Shown one piece after another: positions 27,443-37,957 of a DNA stretch of 47,972 nucleotides. The notes beneath the pieces were generated by a model that ran no database searches, was not told the DNA's origin, and saw only the letters and a program-made list of their open reading frames with translations. A program made the translations under genes and the position numbers. The stretch is from assembly GCF_000372725.1 (NCBI RefSeq), contig NW_005194814.1, forward strand, positions 412,624 through 460,595. The letters are read 5' to 3'. Position 1 is the stretch's first letter, and the number at the start of each line of letters is the position of its first letter. Origin of the DNA: Emiliania huxleyi CCMP1516 (taxonomy: Eukaryota; Haptophyta; Isochrysidales; Noelaerhabdaceae).

Positions 27443-28957
27443 ATCCTCGAGCTGCTTCACCTTGCCCAACAAACCCGACCCGACGGGGGTGATGCCCAGC
27501 ACCGCTGCCGCATTCCGTACCGTCGCGGGCAAGTTTGGCCCCGGTTCCAACCCGAGCGCATCGCAGATGCGCCGCAGCCTGAACGGCAGGGGAGCTGCAG
27601 GCCGCTCCGGCGCCCGAGCCTCGCGCAGTGCAGCCGCATGCGCTGCCTCCGCCTCCTCCCTCGCCGCGGCTGACGACGCTGCGGCCGCCCTCAGCGCCTG
27701 CAATTTAGTCTTGGAGGCAGCGGCCAGGACCGCCGCCGCCACCGCCGCCCTCGCCACCCTCGACGCTGCCGCCACCTTTGCCGCCACGTCCGCCTCGCAT
27801 GCCTCTGTCTCGGCGACCGACGCAGCCTCCAAGGCCCTCGCCACCGCGACAGCTGCCTCCGTTGCCATAGCAGTGGCCGCTAGTCGTCCCGCATCCGCTC
27901 CTCCATCCCTAGTCCCCGCCACCGCCCGGGCCTCAACTGCCTCCTCAGCCTCCGCCACACGCGCAGCAGCTGCAACCTCCGCCCCGTGAGTGAGCGACTC
28001 AGCGACGGACAGCCGCTCCGCCACCTCCGGCTTCTCATCTGACGGCCGCAGTGCCTCTGCTGGCGCCGCCGTCTGCTGTGGAGCTGCCCGCCCCGTCGCC
28101 CCGTCGCGCGCAGCCGCCTCGCGTTTCGCCGTCTCGACTCGCCTCGCCTCCTGCTCCGCTGCGAGCTGCGCCGCCTTCTCCTGCTCCATGCGAAGCTCAG
28201 CCGCCTCCTGCGCCCTCCGCTCCTCCTCGAGCTTGAAGGCGGACTTCGCCTGTTTGGCCTTCTGATTCTTCTCCTTCGCCTCCTTCTTGGCCGCCTTCTG
28301 CTCCGCCGCCTTTGCCAGCAGCTTAGCCTTTTCCTCCTCCGCCCGCTTCTTGGCCGCCTCCTCCTTGCGCCGCTCCTCCTCCGCCATAGCCGCGTTGCGA
28401 GCCGCTGCCGCCGCCCGCGCATCCGCACGTGCTTGCTCCTCGGCTGCGAGCCTCTCTGCCTCTTTCACCCGCGCCACCTCCTGCGCCGCCGCGCGCTCGC
28501 AAGCGAGCTTCGCCTCCGCCTCAGCCGCAATCGCGCGCCTCTGCTCCTCCAGAGCCGCCGCCTCCGCTTCTCGGCGCGCCTCGTCCGCTGCCCGCTTAGC
28601 TCTGAGCCGCTGCGCCTCCTCCTCTCGCTTCTGCGCCGCGGCCGCCTCGTCTCTCGCGCGCTGCTCGCGTCGGCTCTGGGCCTGGAGTGCCTTCTCAGCC
28701 AACCCCTCCGCGTGCTTCTCTGCCTTATGAAGGCGGCGCCGGAACAGCATCTCAGACGACAGTTTGCTCACCAGCGAGGGGGGCGCAAAGAAGGTGATCG
28801 GGTTCATTATGGATACTCCGAAGGCGGCCTGGAACTCGTCGTCTAGCTTTTTCAACTCTTTGCTGCTGTAGGCGGAGCCTTGATAGACCATAGCCACTTG
28901 CGATCCCTCAAAGATTAGTTCGAAGTACAAACCCTCCTCAAAACAGTTGTCGTCACT
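27416..28957 (-). CDS. long charged coiled-coil protein, 5' end replaced by an LTR-like repeat
   Basis: Minus-strand frame from the LTR-like repeat (boundary 28957/28958) to the stop at 27416, about 510 aa. A globular start (YFELIFEGSQVAMVYQGSAY, FGVSIMNPITFFAPPSLV) is followed by about 250 residues of Ala/Glu/Arg/Lys coiled coil (RREQRARDEAAAAQKREEE and similar), an Ala-rich stretch, and a compact C-terminal motif (LRRICDALGLEPGPNLPATV, then AVLGITPVGSGLLGKVKQL). That motif resembles the last 50 residues of the U-box protein at 4060-8970. The frame extends unbroken into the repeat but has only a TTG there, so the authentic 5' end has been lost or lies in an unseen exon. Function unknown. Confidence 0.6.
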   Translation of the reverse strand, partial: SDDNCFEEGLYFELIFEGSQVAMVYQGSAYSSKELKKLDDEFQAAFGVSIMNPITFFAPPSLVSKLSSEMLFRRRLHKAEKHAEGLAEKALQAQSRREQRARDEAAAAQKREEEAQRLRAKRAADEARREAEAAALEEQRRAIAAEAEAKLACERAAAQEVARVKEAERLAAEEQARADARAAAAARNAAMAEEERRKEEAAKKRAEEEKAKLLAKAAEQKAAKKEAKEKNQKAKQAKSAFKLEEERRAQEAAELRMEQEKAAQLAAEQEARRVETAKREAAARDGATGRAAPQQTAAPAEALRPSDEKPEVAERLSVAESLTHGAEVAAAARVAEAEEAVEARAVAGTRDGGADAGRLAATAMATEAAVAVARALEAASVAETEACEADVAAKVAAASRVARAAVAAAVLAAASKTKLQALRAAAASSAAAREEAEAAHAAALREARAPERPAAPLPFRLRRICDALGLEPGPNLPATVRNAAAVLGITPVGSGLLGKVKQLEDYLGLQPAA

Positions 28958-29143
28958 ACTCGATAGCGGTCCCGCCGTAGCTCGCGCATAGAAGCAGGAA
29001 GCTAGGCCAGAGGCCGCGTCGCGTTCGCTGTAACAAGTTTGATCCAAACCGAAACCAAAACACGGATCTCCAAACCAAAAAGGGATGAAATCCCTTATGG
29101 ATATAATCGCCAAATTATCTCAGGAACATAGTGTGAATGCCCG
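28958..29143 (-). repeat. LTR-like direct repeat, copy 1 (186 bp)
   Basis: Aligns end to end with 30544-30729 (begins ACTCGATAGCGGTCCCGCC, ends GTGTGAATGCCCG) with scattered substitutions and small indels. The pair encloses Ty1/copia coding remnants, so these are probably its long terminal repeats. Canonical TG...CA ends and a target duplication are not evident. Confidence 0.75.
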
Positions 29144-29210
29144 GGAACAGCCCCTCCTGGCCCGAGTGCGGGGCGCGAGGGACAAACAAATTCAGAGGGC
29201 ATGAAAGTCG

Positions 29211-29845
29211 TCAAGCTGCTTGATCAGGCCAGTAAGTAAAGATGGCCCGCGAGGCAGCCTTAGTGAGCAGGTCGGCGAGCATCACGACGCCGGGGAGGTG
29301 TTCGACAGAGATAACGCCACGGCTGACGAGATCGCGAAGGAACTCGGCGGCGCGCAAGATGTGCTTGGTCTTCTTGAAGGCAACGGGATCGAAGGCCATG
29401 CCGACGGCGGATTTGCTGTCGCAGTTGATGACGCTGGCGCCGTCGATGGAAAATCCAAGGTCGATCAGTAGCTCACAGATGAAATTACCTCCTTGGCGGC
29501 TAGCATGGCGCCAAAGAACTCTGCCTCGGCACTAGACAGCGTGACGGATCGCTGCATTTTGGAGAACCAGTGGAAGAGACATCCGTAGAAGAAGAACATG
29601 CCACCGGAGCAAGAGAACTTCGTTGCCCAGTTTGAATCGACGTAGCTCTCAAGGTTGCGGTTGGGGTTCGGCTGCATGACGAGGGCGCGGTCAGCTGTGT
29701 CGCGCACGTAGATAAGCACCCGGATGGCGGCTTTAAAATGCGACGGGCCAGGGTTGGTCATGAAGCGAGCAAGCTGAGACGCTGAATAAGCAATGTCGAC
29801 GCGCGTCATGTTGGCAAGCCACAGTAGTCCGCCGACGATGTCCCA
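29211..29845 (-). pseudogene. copia pol fragment (RT end and RNase H)
   Basis: Two minus-strand frames (29465-29809 and 29211-29399) carry consecutive parts of a copia RNase H and C-terminal tail but are not joined in one frame. The upstream RT part is absent in this orientation. Non-functional remnant. Confidence 0.8.
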
Positions 29846-30017
29846 GGGCCTCTACGCCGCCGACCTCGTTACCAAGTTCAGCGCCTATTTCGATCGGTCC
29901 CGCTCACGCCGCTTCGACTCGCCCATGGAAGAGGGGCTCGAACTGTCCGCCGATGATCAGCCCGCCGTTGGATCTGTTGAACACGACGAGATGTCCGAGT
30001 TCCGCACCGCCTACTAG
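29838..30017 (+). pseudogene. inverted copia RT fragment
   Basis: On the plus strand GLYAADLVTKFSAYFDRSRS, RRFDSPMEEGLELSADDQP and HDEMSEFRTAY is the RT segment that, in intact copia elements, immediately precedes the LVGGLLWLANMTR part found here on the minus strand. The orientation flips at about 29838-29850, and a stop follows at 30015-30017. Confidence 0.75.
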
Positions 30018-30543
30018 GGGGCTGGGTTGTCGCAGAAGGTCCGTGCCCCACGATGGTTAAAGCCGTCGAGCCGAGTTGACTCTTGGGGCATGGGTGCACA
30101 TGTACATGTGCATGAGCTGACTGCGAAGGGGCGGAAAATCAAAGTGGCCGCCGTGAGTGAATGACGCCTCAGGGGCAGGCTGTGGCATGTGCTCTATAGC
30201 CTGAGAGGTCGTGTGGGGCGAGGCGCACGTGTCCTCAAAGTGTTCTGACCCACATTCCAATTTATCGACAAAACTTTCAGAAATGGATTGTCGATGCAAA
30301 TGGCAGGCTCGAACGTGCTCGAAGAGACCGACTGGACCCATTGTTCAGGTCCTTCGGCTCGACTGGGGTTGTGCTCGCACACGCCAGGCGCCCAGGTGGT
30401 GGCTGACATATAGGGTGCAAGACTTGTCCACCATGGTAGCGTACACGTTGGAGCTGCCATGGTGGTCGATGCTGTCATGTCGCTGGTGGTGTCGGCCTCG
30501 GCGATGCAATAGTCGAGGCCAGACTGGCCGGAGGATAAGCCAT

Positions 30544-30729
30544 ACTCGATAGCGGTCCCGCCGTAGCTCGCGCATAGAAGCAGGAAGCTAGGCAGAGGCC
30601 GCATCGCGTCAGCTGTATACGTTTTACCCAAAACCGAAACCAAAACACGGATCTCCAAACCAAAAAGGGATGAAAATCGCTTACGGATATAATCGCCAAA
30701 TTATCTCAGGAACATAGTGTGAATGCCCG
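30544..30729 (-). repeat. LTR-like direct repeat, copy 2 (186 bp)
   Basis: Partner of 28958-29143. Its outer end is followed within 70 bp by the upstream repeat shared with the phospholipase gene. Confidence 0.75.
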
Positions 30730-30798
30730 CTCCCCGCGGGTTGATGGTTGTAGCTGACCGCAGATTGGTTTTCCCCCTCTTTTCGCAAGCCACCTTGC

Positions 30799-30874
30799 CC
30801 GCCAAAAGAAAGCCAATTCTTGACTTGGGCCCTCTTGCGGGCGGCCTTCTCTCGAGGTCTCGAGATACACAAAG
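30799..30874 (+). repeat. 75-bp upstream element shared with the receptor-PLC gene, copy 1
   Basis: Contains CCAATTCTTGACTTGGGCCC and the palindromic CTCGAGGTCTCGAG core. An inverted copy is at 37641-37715. In both cases the element lies upstream of a start codon (31001 plus; 37368 minus) in the same orientation relative to transcription. Confidence 0.7.
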
Positions 30875-31000
30875 CGGCCACAAGCCACCCATCGGGCACC
30901 ATTCGGTTGTCTTCCCCTGGAAAGTATCGAAAAGTGTATGGCGTCGGTGCTCCCTTCTCGCTGTGCTCCCTGGTCCCTCACCGCTCAGAACTGGCGTGTG

Positions 31001-31549
31001 ATGGAGACGTGGCAGCGGGCGCTGCGCGGCACGCGGTTCGTCGATATCAACCTTGGCGACCCGGCCGCTGGCTTGCGTGGCTCAGCCGACTGCGGCTCGG
31101 GCCTGCGGTACGCGCTTGGACGCTTCTCGCCGCGAGCGCCGCTGCGAGAGCTCGCTGCTCTGTCGGCCTCCAAGGCGCGGCCGGGCGAGGTGATTGTGCT
31201 CAAGGCGCAGGCGCCGCTGCTGGGCGGCTGCACGAGCTTTGGGCGGACACCCGCCACCCTGCTGCTGCACAATGAATCCTGCGAGCTCGTCAACTTTGTG
31301 ACCGAGGAGGCGCGGGGACACTCCACGCTCCTCAGCTTGGCGCTGCGCTCGCCTAACGCCCACCGCCTATCGCAAATCGCCTACCTCTATGCCGAACACC
31401 TGGCGCCGCCGGCCCTGCCTGCGCCGCGGACCCCTGTGTATCGATCCTGCGACATGGATGTGGACGAGAGTGATGCCCCAGAGGTGGCGCCCGCATTTTG
31501 GATGCGGTTGTATGTCGAGTCGCTGCCACAGGGGCCCTTTGAGTGGTGA
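31001..31549 (+). CDS. unknown single-exon protein, 182 aa
   Basis: The ATG at 31001 opens a frame to a TGA at 31547-31549. The product is mixed in composition with predicted helices and strands (WQRALRGTRFVDINLGDPAA, RPGEVIVLKAQAPLLGG, TLLLHNESCELVNFVTEEA, LSQIAYLYAEHLAPP) and ends in an acidic then aromatic tail. No signal peptide, membrane span or known motif is seen. Codon use matches neighbouring genes and the frame is protein-like in only this phase, which supports reality. The frame is open upstream to 30938 with no better start. The 75-bp shared upstream element lies 127 bp before the ATG. No function proposed. Confidence 0.55.
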   Translation: METWQRALRGTRFVDINLGDPAAGLRGSADCGSGLRYALGRFSPRAPLRELAALSASKARPGEVIVLKAQAPLLGGCTSFGRTPATLLLHNESCELVNFVTEEARGHSTLLSLALRSPNAHRLSQIAYLYAEHLAPPALPAPRTPVYRSCDMDVDESDAPEVAPAFWMRLYVESLPQGPFEW

Positions 31550-31977
31550 GTTTGCGAGGTATGTGCTGTCACCTTGTCTGGTAATGAAGTTGTCTAGCTC
31601 TCTAGGCTGGGTCGTTGTTTTTTGTTTTATACAGAAGACGTCATGATGTCCACAAACACGAGAGAACTAGTCAACAAAACAAAAGTGTCAAGACTAAGCT
31701 ACATCAACACACTGTCGCTACAAAATTGCGCACACGGCTAAACGTAGTCTCCATGCCTAAATCACAATTTCAACACACTCTGCGTCCACCGCGCACCGGT
31801 CCAGGGTGCGTGTCCACCCTAGTCCACATGCACGTGCATGGGTATGGACATATGTATGTTCATGCACGAGAGAGGCGCTAAGAGAAAGGCCCTATGATTG
31901 GATCCTACAGCAGCATGGCGCATCTGTTTTCGGGCACAGCGATGGGGACTCTCTCGGGCACCTTTCGGTGCGGCGCC

Positions 31978-34900
31978 TTAGTGGCCGTGCACGCAGCGGC
32001 GCTTCTGTGGCGCCGATGCGGGGGAGATGCCAGAGCCGGCGTAGAAGGCGAGCGGCCTCGCCGGCGACGGGCCAGAAGGGAAGCCCTGACGCTCGGGCGG
32101 CACCGAGGGCGAGGGCGAGGAGCCTGGCAGCGATGGCGGCGGCAGCGATGGCGGCGGCGAAGGCGGCTCGGGATCGTTCTCGCTATCGCTGCTGCAGCCA
32201 TCACTGTCCTCGTCGGGGGCGGGCAGGCGCTCGATCCATCCGAGAGCGGGCTTTGGTGAAGCCGCTGCCCCCAGCCCGCGCGACTCGCACGCCGAGGATC
32301 GGCGTGATGTGCCCGACGCGGACGGCAGCGGGGACTGCCAGCTGCACGACGAGCGAGCGTACGGGGACGGCTTCGAGATGGAAGGGGAAACGTGCGGGGA
32401 CGGCTTCGAGATGGAAGGGGAGAACCACCAGCCGGGCACTGCAGCGTCCTCCCGGCCGCCTTGGCGGGCGTCGAGCTCGCGCCGCGAGGGCTGGGAGCGG
32501 GAGAGCTCGTCCGACGATGAGGGAAGATGGGAGCCGCGGGAGTGCCGGCAAGATGAGGAGAGGGCGAGCGGACTCGGCCTGACCGGGTTGAGCTCAATCG
32601 CACGCCTCGTCTCGCGCTTGGAGTGCCAAGCTGGCGAGTCCTCGGTACCGGCGGCGCGAATGACGTAGCGAAAGTCGTCCTCGTCCTCACCTGGCTGCCC
32701 AAAGGTGAGCACGCTGCCCTCACGCAGCTGGGCGCTCGCCACCTCCTCGGCCGTAGACTGCAGGAGGACCGGCTCGCCACCTCCTCCCGGCTGCTGCACG
32801 CGGCACCCGTTCTTGCGCGAGACGTCTTCGAGCCGGACGCTGCGACCGTCGGCGGCGACGTGGAGCACGGCGTGCTGGCGCGAGATGTGCTGCGTCTTGA
32901 ACAAGGCCACGCCGCTCGACGCGTCGCGACCGACCGTGAGCGTGGCGCCGGGAGGCAGCGCGATCGGCGACGGCCGGCCGGCGCGAGCCCCGTTGACGCC
33001 CGCATCCAGCGCGAGCTCCAACGGCCAGCGAGCGGCGGGGGCCGCCGCGGTGTCCGACAGCGCCGGCGTCGAGGGCTGGCTTCCGAGCCGCGAGAGCTCT
33101 GCAGACAGCTGGTGGATGTCGCGGCTCTGCTGGCTGATGAGCGAGCGCTGCGAATGCACCCTGCTGCGCAGCTCATCGACAGTGCCGTAGGTGTTTGGCT
33201 CGGTGGAGACAGAGATGTGCAGCAGGAGGCAGCACGAGTCGATCCGCGTGCCGCTTGGCGAGCGCAGGTGCAGGCAGCGGTAGCCGCAGCGGAGGGAGCC
33301 GAGCATCGCGGTCTCGTACGCCACCAGCCGCCCCTCGTCCTCCACCACAACGCGGAGGATGGTCTGGTGAGGCTCGGCCGCGAGGCAGTGGAAGGTCTCG
33401 TCAAAGGTCGGGTTGAGACCGTTGCCCTCCGCGACCGCGGTGGTGAGCCGCGTGACGCCCTGCGCCTCGGGCGGCGGCTGCGGCTCGCGTGCGACCGCGC
33501 AGAAGCCTCCGATGGCGTGCAGCTCGACGGCGACGCGCGGGCTCGACACGCTGGCGCTGGCCCCGCTGGGCGGGCGGGGGCTATCGCTGAGGTGCGAGAC
33601 GACGGCGTGGTGCCGCTCGGTGAGGAGGGGCCGGCACTCGTCCCGCGTCGGGAGCTGGTGCAGGGAGAGCACCTACGCGGCGGTGGGTCGCTCGGTGAGC
33701 TGACGAGAGGGAGAGCTGAACGGGGCGGCAGCAAGGCGCAGCGGTGCCTTCAGCTCCGTCCGATGCACCTCCTCCCGCGGCGGCGGCCACGGCTTCCCCC
33801 GCCCTGCCCCCTCGCGCAACACCCGATCATCGCCAGAGCCACCGCGAGCCGGGGTCACGGGGCCCCTGTTGGTTGGGGTCGGGGGCTGGATCGCCCGATC
33901 GGGCGCACGGAGCGCCGCGGGCTTGAGGACGTAGCCACCGCTGCCGTGAAAGAGGGCGTCGTGGATCTGCACCGGCAAGTCGTTCGTTTGCAGGTTGAGC
34001 GCCACCATCTGCACACCCGCGCGCCACGCCACCTGTGGCGGAGGGGAACGGTCCTTAGAGAGGGATGCGGGGCCTTAAGCGAGGTGGTGAGAGCGAGGGC
34101 GGGCGCGCACGAGTGGGTTGTTGTTGGTCGACCACCACCGAGTCGGAGAGGGGTAGGTTCTCACGAGCTGCGAGGCGATGAGGGGCAGCAACCGTCCCTG
34201 CTCGCTCGCCAGCCGCTCGAGCCGCTCCTCAGACAAGCTCACGACACCGCGGCGCGGCTCGCCCGCCGGCTCCTCCGCAAGCCACGAGACGCCCTGCAAG
34301 CCGGGCGAGCCCGGAGACCCGAAAGGCGACTCGGACGTCAGCGTGGCTCCGCTGTCGCCGTCGCCTCTTGTGCGGTCGAGAGGCACGCCGCGGAGCCAGT
34401 CCCAGACGCCACGGTGGAGGGGGCGGCTGCAGCGGAGCTCCTTCCAGCTCGCCGTGCGACCGAGCCGCCTGCCGCTGTCGTCCTCGTCGGGCGGCGATCG
34501 GCCGATGGAGGTCGTGGGCAGCGTGACGAGCGAGCGGAGGAGCGGGTCCGTGGTCACGCCGCCCTTGTCGAATCGCATCTTGATTAGCACCTTTCGGCGC
34601 AGCTCGCGGAGGGGCGTGCTCGCGACGCGGTCGCTGCGCGAGAGCAAGTCGCCCAGCGTGTTGATGAGCTCCTTGGCGATCTTGTTCTGCTGCTTCGCCG
34701 AGCAGTGCATCTCGATGCTCAGAATCACGGGCAGAGGGCTGGCGGTGAAGGCGTGCTCGGCGATCGCAGCGACCACCTCGCCGAAGGCGACGCTTCCGCA
34801 GAGGAGAGGGACGCCTCCGCGCGTGGGGCCAATCATGCGGTGCGTGACGCGCGCCTGGCCCCACCACCGCGGGTCCCAGCAGTCGATCTCGAGGCAGCGA

Positions 34901-37368
34901 GTCCCCGAGAGCAGGAGGCGGCGGTACATGTCGGCAGACACGGCGGAGGTGAGCTGGTCGCCCTCGAGGAAGCTATTGTGCGACGAATCGATCCAGTAGC
35001 TGGTCAGCGGCTCGGTCGCATCCGTGGGGGAGCGCCTAGGCTCGATGGCGCTGTTGCACGGCGAGAGCAGGAGGGAGGCGAACTCGTGCACCGAGATGGG
35101 CTCAGAGTCGACTGGCTCGGACGACTCCCTCGCCGCCTGCCTCGAGGCAGAGTCGCGGTGGACTGACGCGTCGCGATGCTTCTCCTTTGAGCGGAGGGCG
35201 CGGAGAGCGAGCTTCCACTCTTCCCACAGCTGGCGGCCCCCAGCGCCCTGCTCGCTGAGGCAGAAGCGAAGCAGGGCTCCCATGTTCAGTGACACCTGGG
35301 ACTGCTCGACGAAGGGCACGGTGCCCAGCGATGACATCCTCGTCAGCCTCGGCCCCGCCTCGAGGTCTGCGTGAGCAAGATGGTCAGTCCGGCGTCCGTC
35401 ATTGCAGCAGCCGCTGCGCTGAGTGCAAGCCGCGGTCCCGCACCTCGATACCAGCTTCTCGACACACGCCTCGATGAAGGGCGTCGTGTTCCGAGTCACG
35501 TAGAGCCACGCGCGAAGCTGCGCAGCCTCGCGCGCGGCCGTCCCCCACAGCTTCTGCTCCAGCACCGAGCTCCACAGGCGCTGCTCCACAAATGGGAGCC
35601 GCTCGACGTCGGGCGGGCCCTCGGTCGGCTCCTTGTTCGCCCTGCGGCAGATTCGCTCCCACACGGCGTGCCGAGCGGCGTTAGGGCGCAGCAACGGCGC
35701 AGTACGAGCCCTGCGGCACGCCCGCCGCACCGCTCGTGCGCAGCCGACGCAGGCGCGCACGGGAGCGATCCGAGCGATTCGCCTGCGGAGCAGCGTCCAC
35801 GGGCTCGTGCCGTGAGACGCGGCGATGCGCGATAGCGGCAGCCAGCTGAGCCAGCTGACGGAGAGGCAGCTGCAACAGTACAGGCACAGCAGCAGAACGA
35901 CGCACGCTGCCACGGCGCACACGGCCGCTTTCTCCCACGGCCTGAGACCGTCCGGCGGCGACGATTCAAGAGGCGATTCAAAAGGCGGTTCGGTCTCTCC
36001 ATAGTTGAAGATCACGCCGCTGCTCTCGCGCGAGCCGCCCTCCCAAGCCCATGTGCTGTTGGTGAATTGTGCTACGCGTTTCTCGGAGAAGCCGCCTTGG
36101 TCGAGTAGGTTGAACAGCTGCACATTCGCGCTGCTCCGGTCGCCCTTCTCGTCGAACTCAACACGCCCGGAAAGGCCGTCAAAGGACAGGCCCTGCTTGG
36201 CCTCCCAGAACCGCGTGCCAAATGACGCCGGCAGCGGGCCCGTTGGAGCCACTTGGCACGAGAGCAACCCTGCGGCTATGATAGCATCGTAAGCAAAGGT
36301 GCCACCCTCGCGTAGCACTGCGCTCGTGTTTGGGTCGACGGTGCTGAAAAAGTCGTCGCGGATCTGCCAGTCGGCGTGTAGGAACTGGTTGAAGTCTCCG
36401 GGCTGAAGCTCCGGCCAGCGGTCGTTGGCAAAATGGGTCCACTGTAGGTTGCTATCCATCGCGCCGACCGCCTTGATTTGCAGGCTGCCGTGCAGCGCGG
36501 CCTTCGCCTCCTCGCTCAATTTGGAAAAGGTGACATCGACGACCGTAGAGCCAGTGAAGACCCAAGAGGTGCCAGGTCGGAGCAGGCGGGCCTCCAGCGC
36601 AAACTCTGCAATGAGGCCCAGATCCGTGGCGCTCGAAGTAACAACTAGCACTGCCTTGGCGCCGCTGCTGCTCAGACTTTGCACGGCGTCCCGGATCGAC
36701 TCTTCGCGGGTCGATTCATCTTCGGAGAACTCTTTGCTGACGAACGTCAACCCGACGCTCTGGCAGGCGGTCTTCGTCGCTACCTCGTAGGCACGGCCGT
36801 ACGCGGACTGCTCATAGAGTACGGCCACGGTCGAGAGCCGAAGCTCGTGCTTCCAAAATGAACAGAGGTCAGAAGCGGGCGCAGGTTGCGATGGTATGGT
36901 CCTCATGAAGCGAGGGTAGAGGACGGTGTCCGACAGATCGCTCGACTGTGACCAGTAGGAGATCTGAGGAATGTCGAGAGCACCAGTGATGGCCGCGGTG
37001 GTGGCGGAGACGTCGCTACGAGCGGCTCCGATGACTACGTCTGGGGTAGCTGTCAAGTCCCATAGCGCCTGGACCGACTTGCCCGCTGTGAAGCCGCTGT
37101 CGAGCAGCCGGAAAAGAAGCTGCTTGTCGCACCCAGCCAAAGTCCCAAGCACGGGTAGAGCAGAAGCGTCCCGCGAGTTGAAGTCCGTAACTGCTGTAAG
37201 GGCGCTTGCAACGACCGCCTGCATTGGCTCTGGCACCCAGCACTTGCCGTTGACCCAGTTGCCGACTTCACAAGTTTCGGCGGTCGTGGAGCGCACGTTC
37301 GATTGCAAGGTGAGGATTGCGAGGCTCACGTTAGTGGAAGCGAGAGCCGGCAGCAGCAGCGACAGCAT
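31978..37368 (-). CDS. receptor-linked phosphoinositide phospholipase C (ligand-binding domain, TM, PLC X-Y, C2, FHA)
   Basis: Join complement(31978..33672, 33769..34032, 34111..37368), 1738 aa, ATG at 37368. Introns 34033-34110 and 33673-33768 are GT-AG, phase 0. A signal peptide ([10 protein letters not shown]) leads to an ANF-receptor/periplasmic-binding-type domain (about residues 20-460: [47 protein letters not shown]), one TM helix (about 478-505) and a basic linker. The X domain follows (about 785-930: [26 protein letters not shown]), with both catalytic His and the Ca ligands N, E, D and E present. The Y domain is [19 protein letters not shown] joined to [16 protein letters not shown] and GGYVLKP. 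C2 is about 1175-1330 and FHA about 1394-1520 ([22 protein letters not shown]). It should cleave PIP2 to IP3 and diacylglycerol at the plasma membrane under an extracellular ligand, and dock phosphothreonine partners through FHA. The ligand is unknown. Confidence 0.88.
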
Positions 37369-37640
37369 GGATGGCTGCCAGGGCCGGCCGGGTGACGAAA
37401 GGCAGCCGCCAGCCAGCAAAAACAGCCGCCCTCGGCAAGGCACGAAGTGGGACGCCGATGAAGACACGGGTCATGATCGACGGAGACTCCGCTGTGAAGC
37501 CCGCCCAAAGAAATCTTGGGCGGTCTTGGCCGCGTTGTCACACACTCCTTCAGCTTGTCACATCCGTTTTCTTTCTTTCTTTAGCAGTTCACCTTCGGGT
37601 ATGTTCGTAACAAGAGCTGCTACGTACACTGAAAAATATG

Positions 37641-37715
37641 AGGCTTTGTAATCTCGAGACCTCGAGAGAGAGGCCACCGTAGGGCCCAAGTCAAGAATTG
37701 ACTTTCTTTTGGCTG
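37641..37715 (-). repeat. 75-bp upstream element, copy 2 (upstream of receptor-PLC)
   Basis: Reverse complement of 30799-30874 with about ten differences. It lies 273 bp before the PLC start. Between it and the ATG is a (GAAA)3AACGGA tract at about 37561-37580, read on the coding strand. Confidence 0.7.
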
Positions 37716-37957
37716 GCATCTCGCACTCTGTCATGCTCTCACCACCCTAGGGTTTGCTAACATCGAGCACGTGGTCGGAACCGCAACCCAGACATGCAGC
37801 AATCTGATCGTTTGCTGCGGGCGCCAAGAACGGGGCGATGGGTGGTGTCTCTGGCTCCCCAAACAAAGAAATGGGCGTTCCTCCCATACAATCAAGGATG
37901 ACACGCCCTCCGATCGCCTTCGGAGGGACATCCGGCCCAACCCCTTGACACCCTTCG

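Larger units (their letters stand above)
29144..30543 (-). mobile_element. degenerate, internally inverted Ty1/copia retrotransposon
   Basis: A 1.4-kb interior between the 186-bp repeats. On the minus strand from about 29845 down to 29211 it encodes the end of reverse transcriptase and RNase H (DIVGGLLWLANMTRVDIAYS, YVDSNWATKFSCSGGMFFF, RSVTLSSAEAEFFGAMLAAK, then MAFDPVAFKKTKHILRAAEF and MLADLLTKAASRA). A frameshift or stop separates the two parts near 29400-29465. Gag, protease, integrase and most of RT are missing. 30018-30543 has no assignable product. Confidence 0.8.

Noticed and set aside
28958..30729. Complete LTR retrotransposon
   Set aside because: Terminal repeats are present, but gag, protease, integrase and most of RT are missing and the interior is rearranged; no TG...CA ends or target duplication found.
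32623..34587. 654-aa open frame on the plus strand
   Set aside because: Antisense to the PLC C2/FHA and Y-domain exons, which align to known families.
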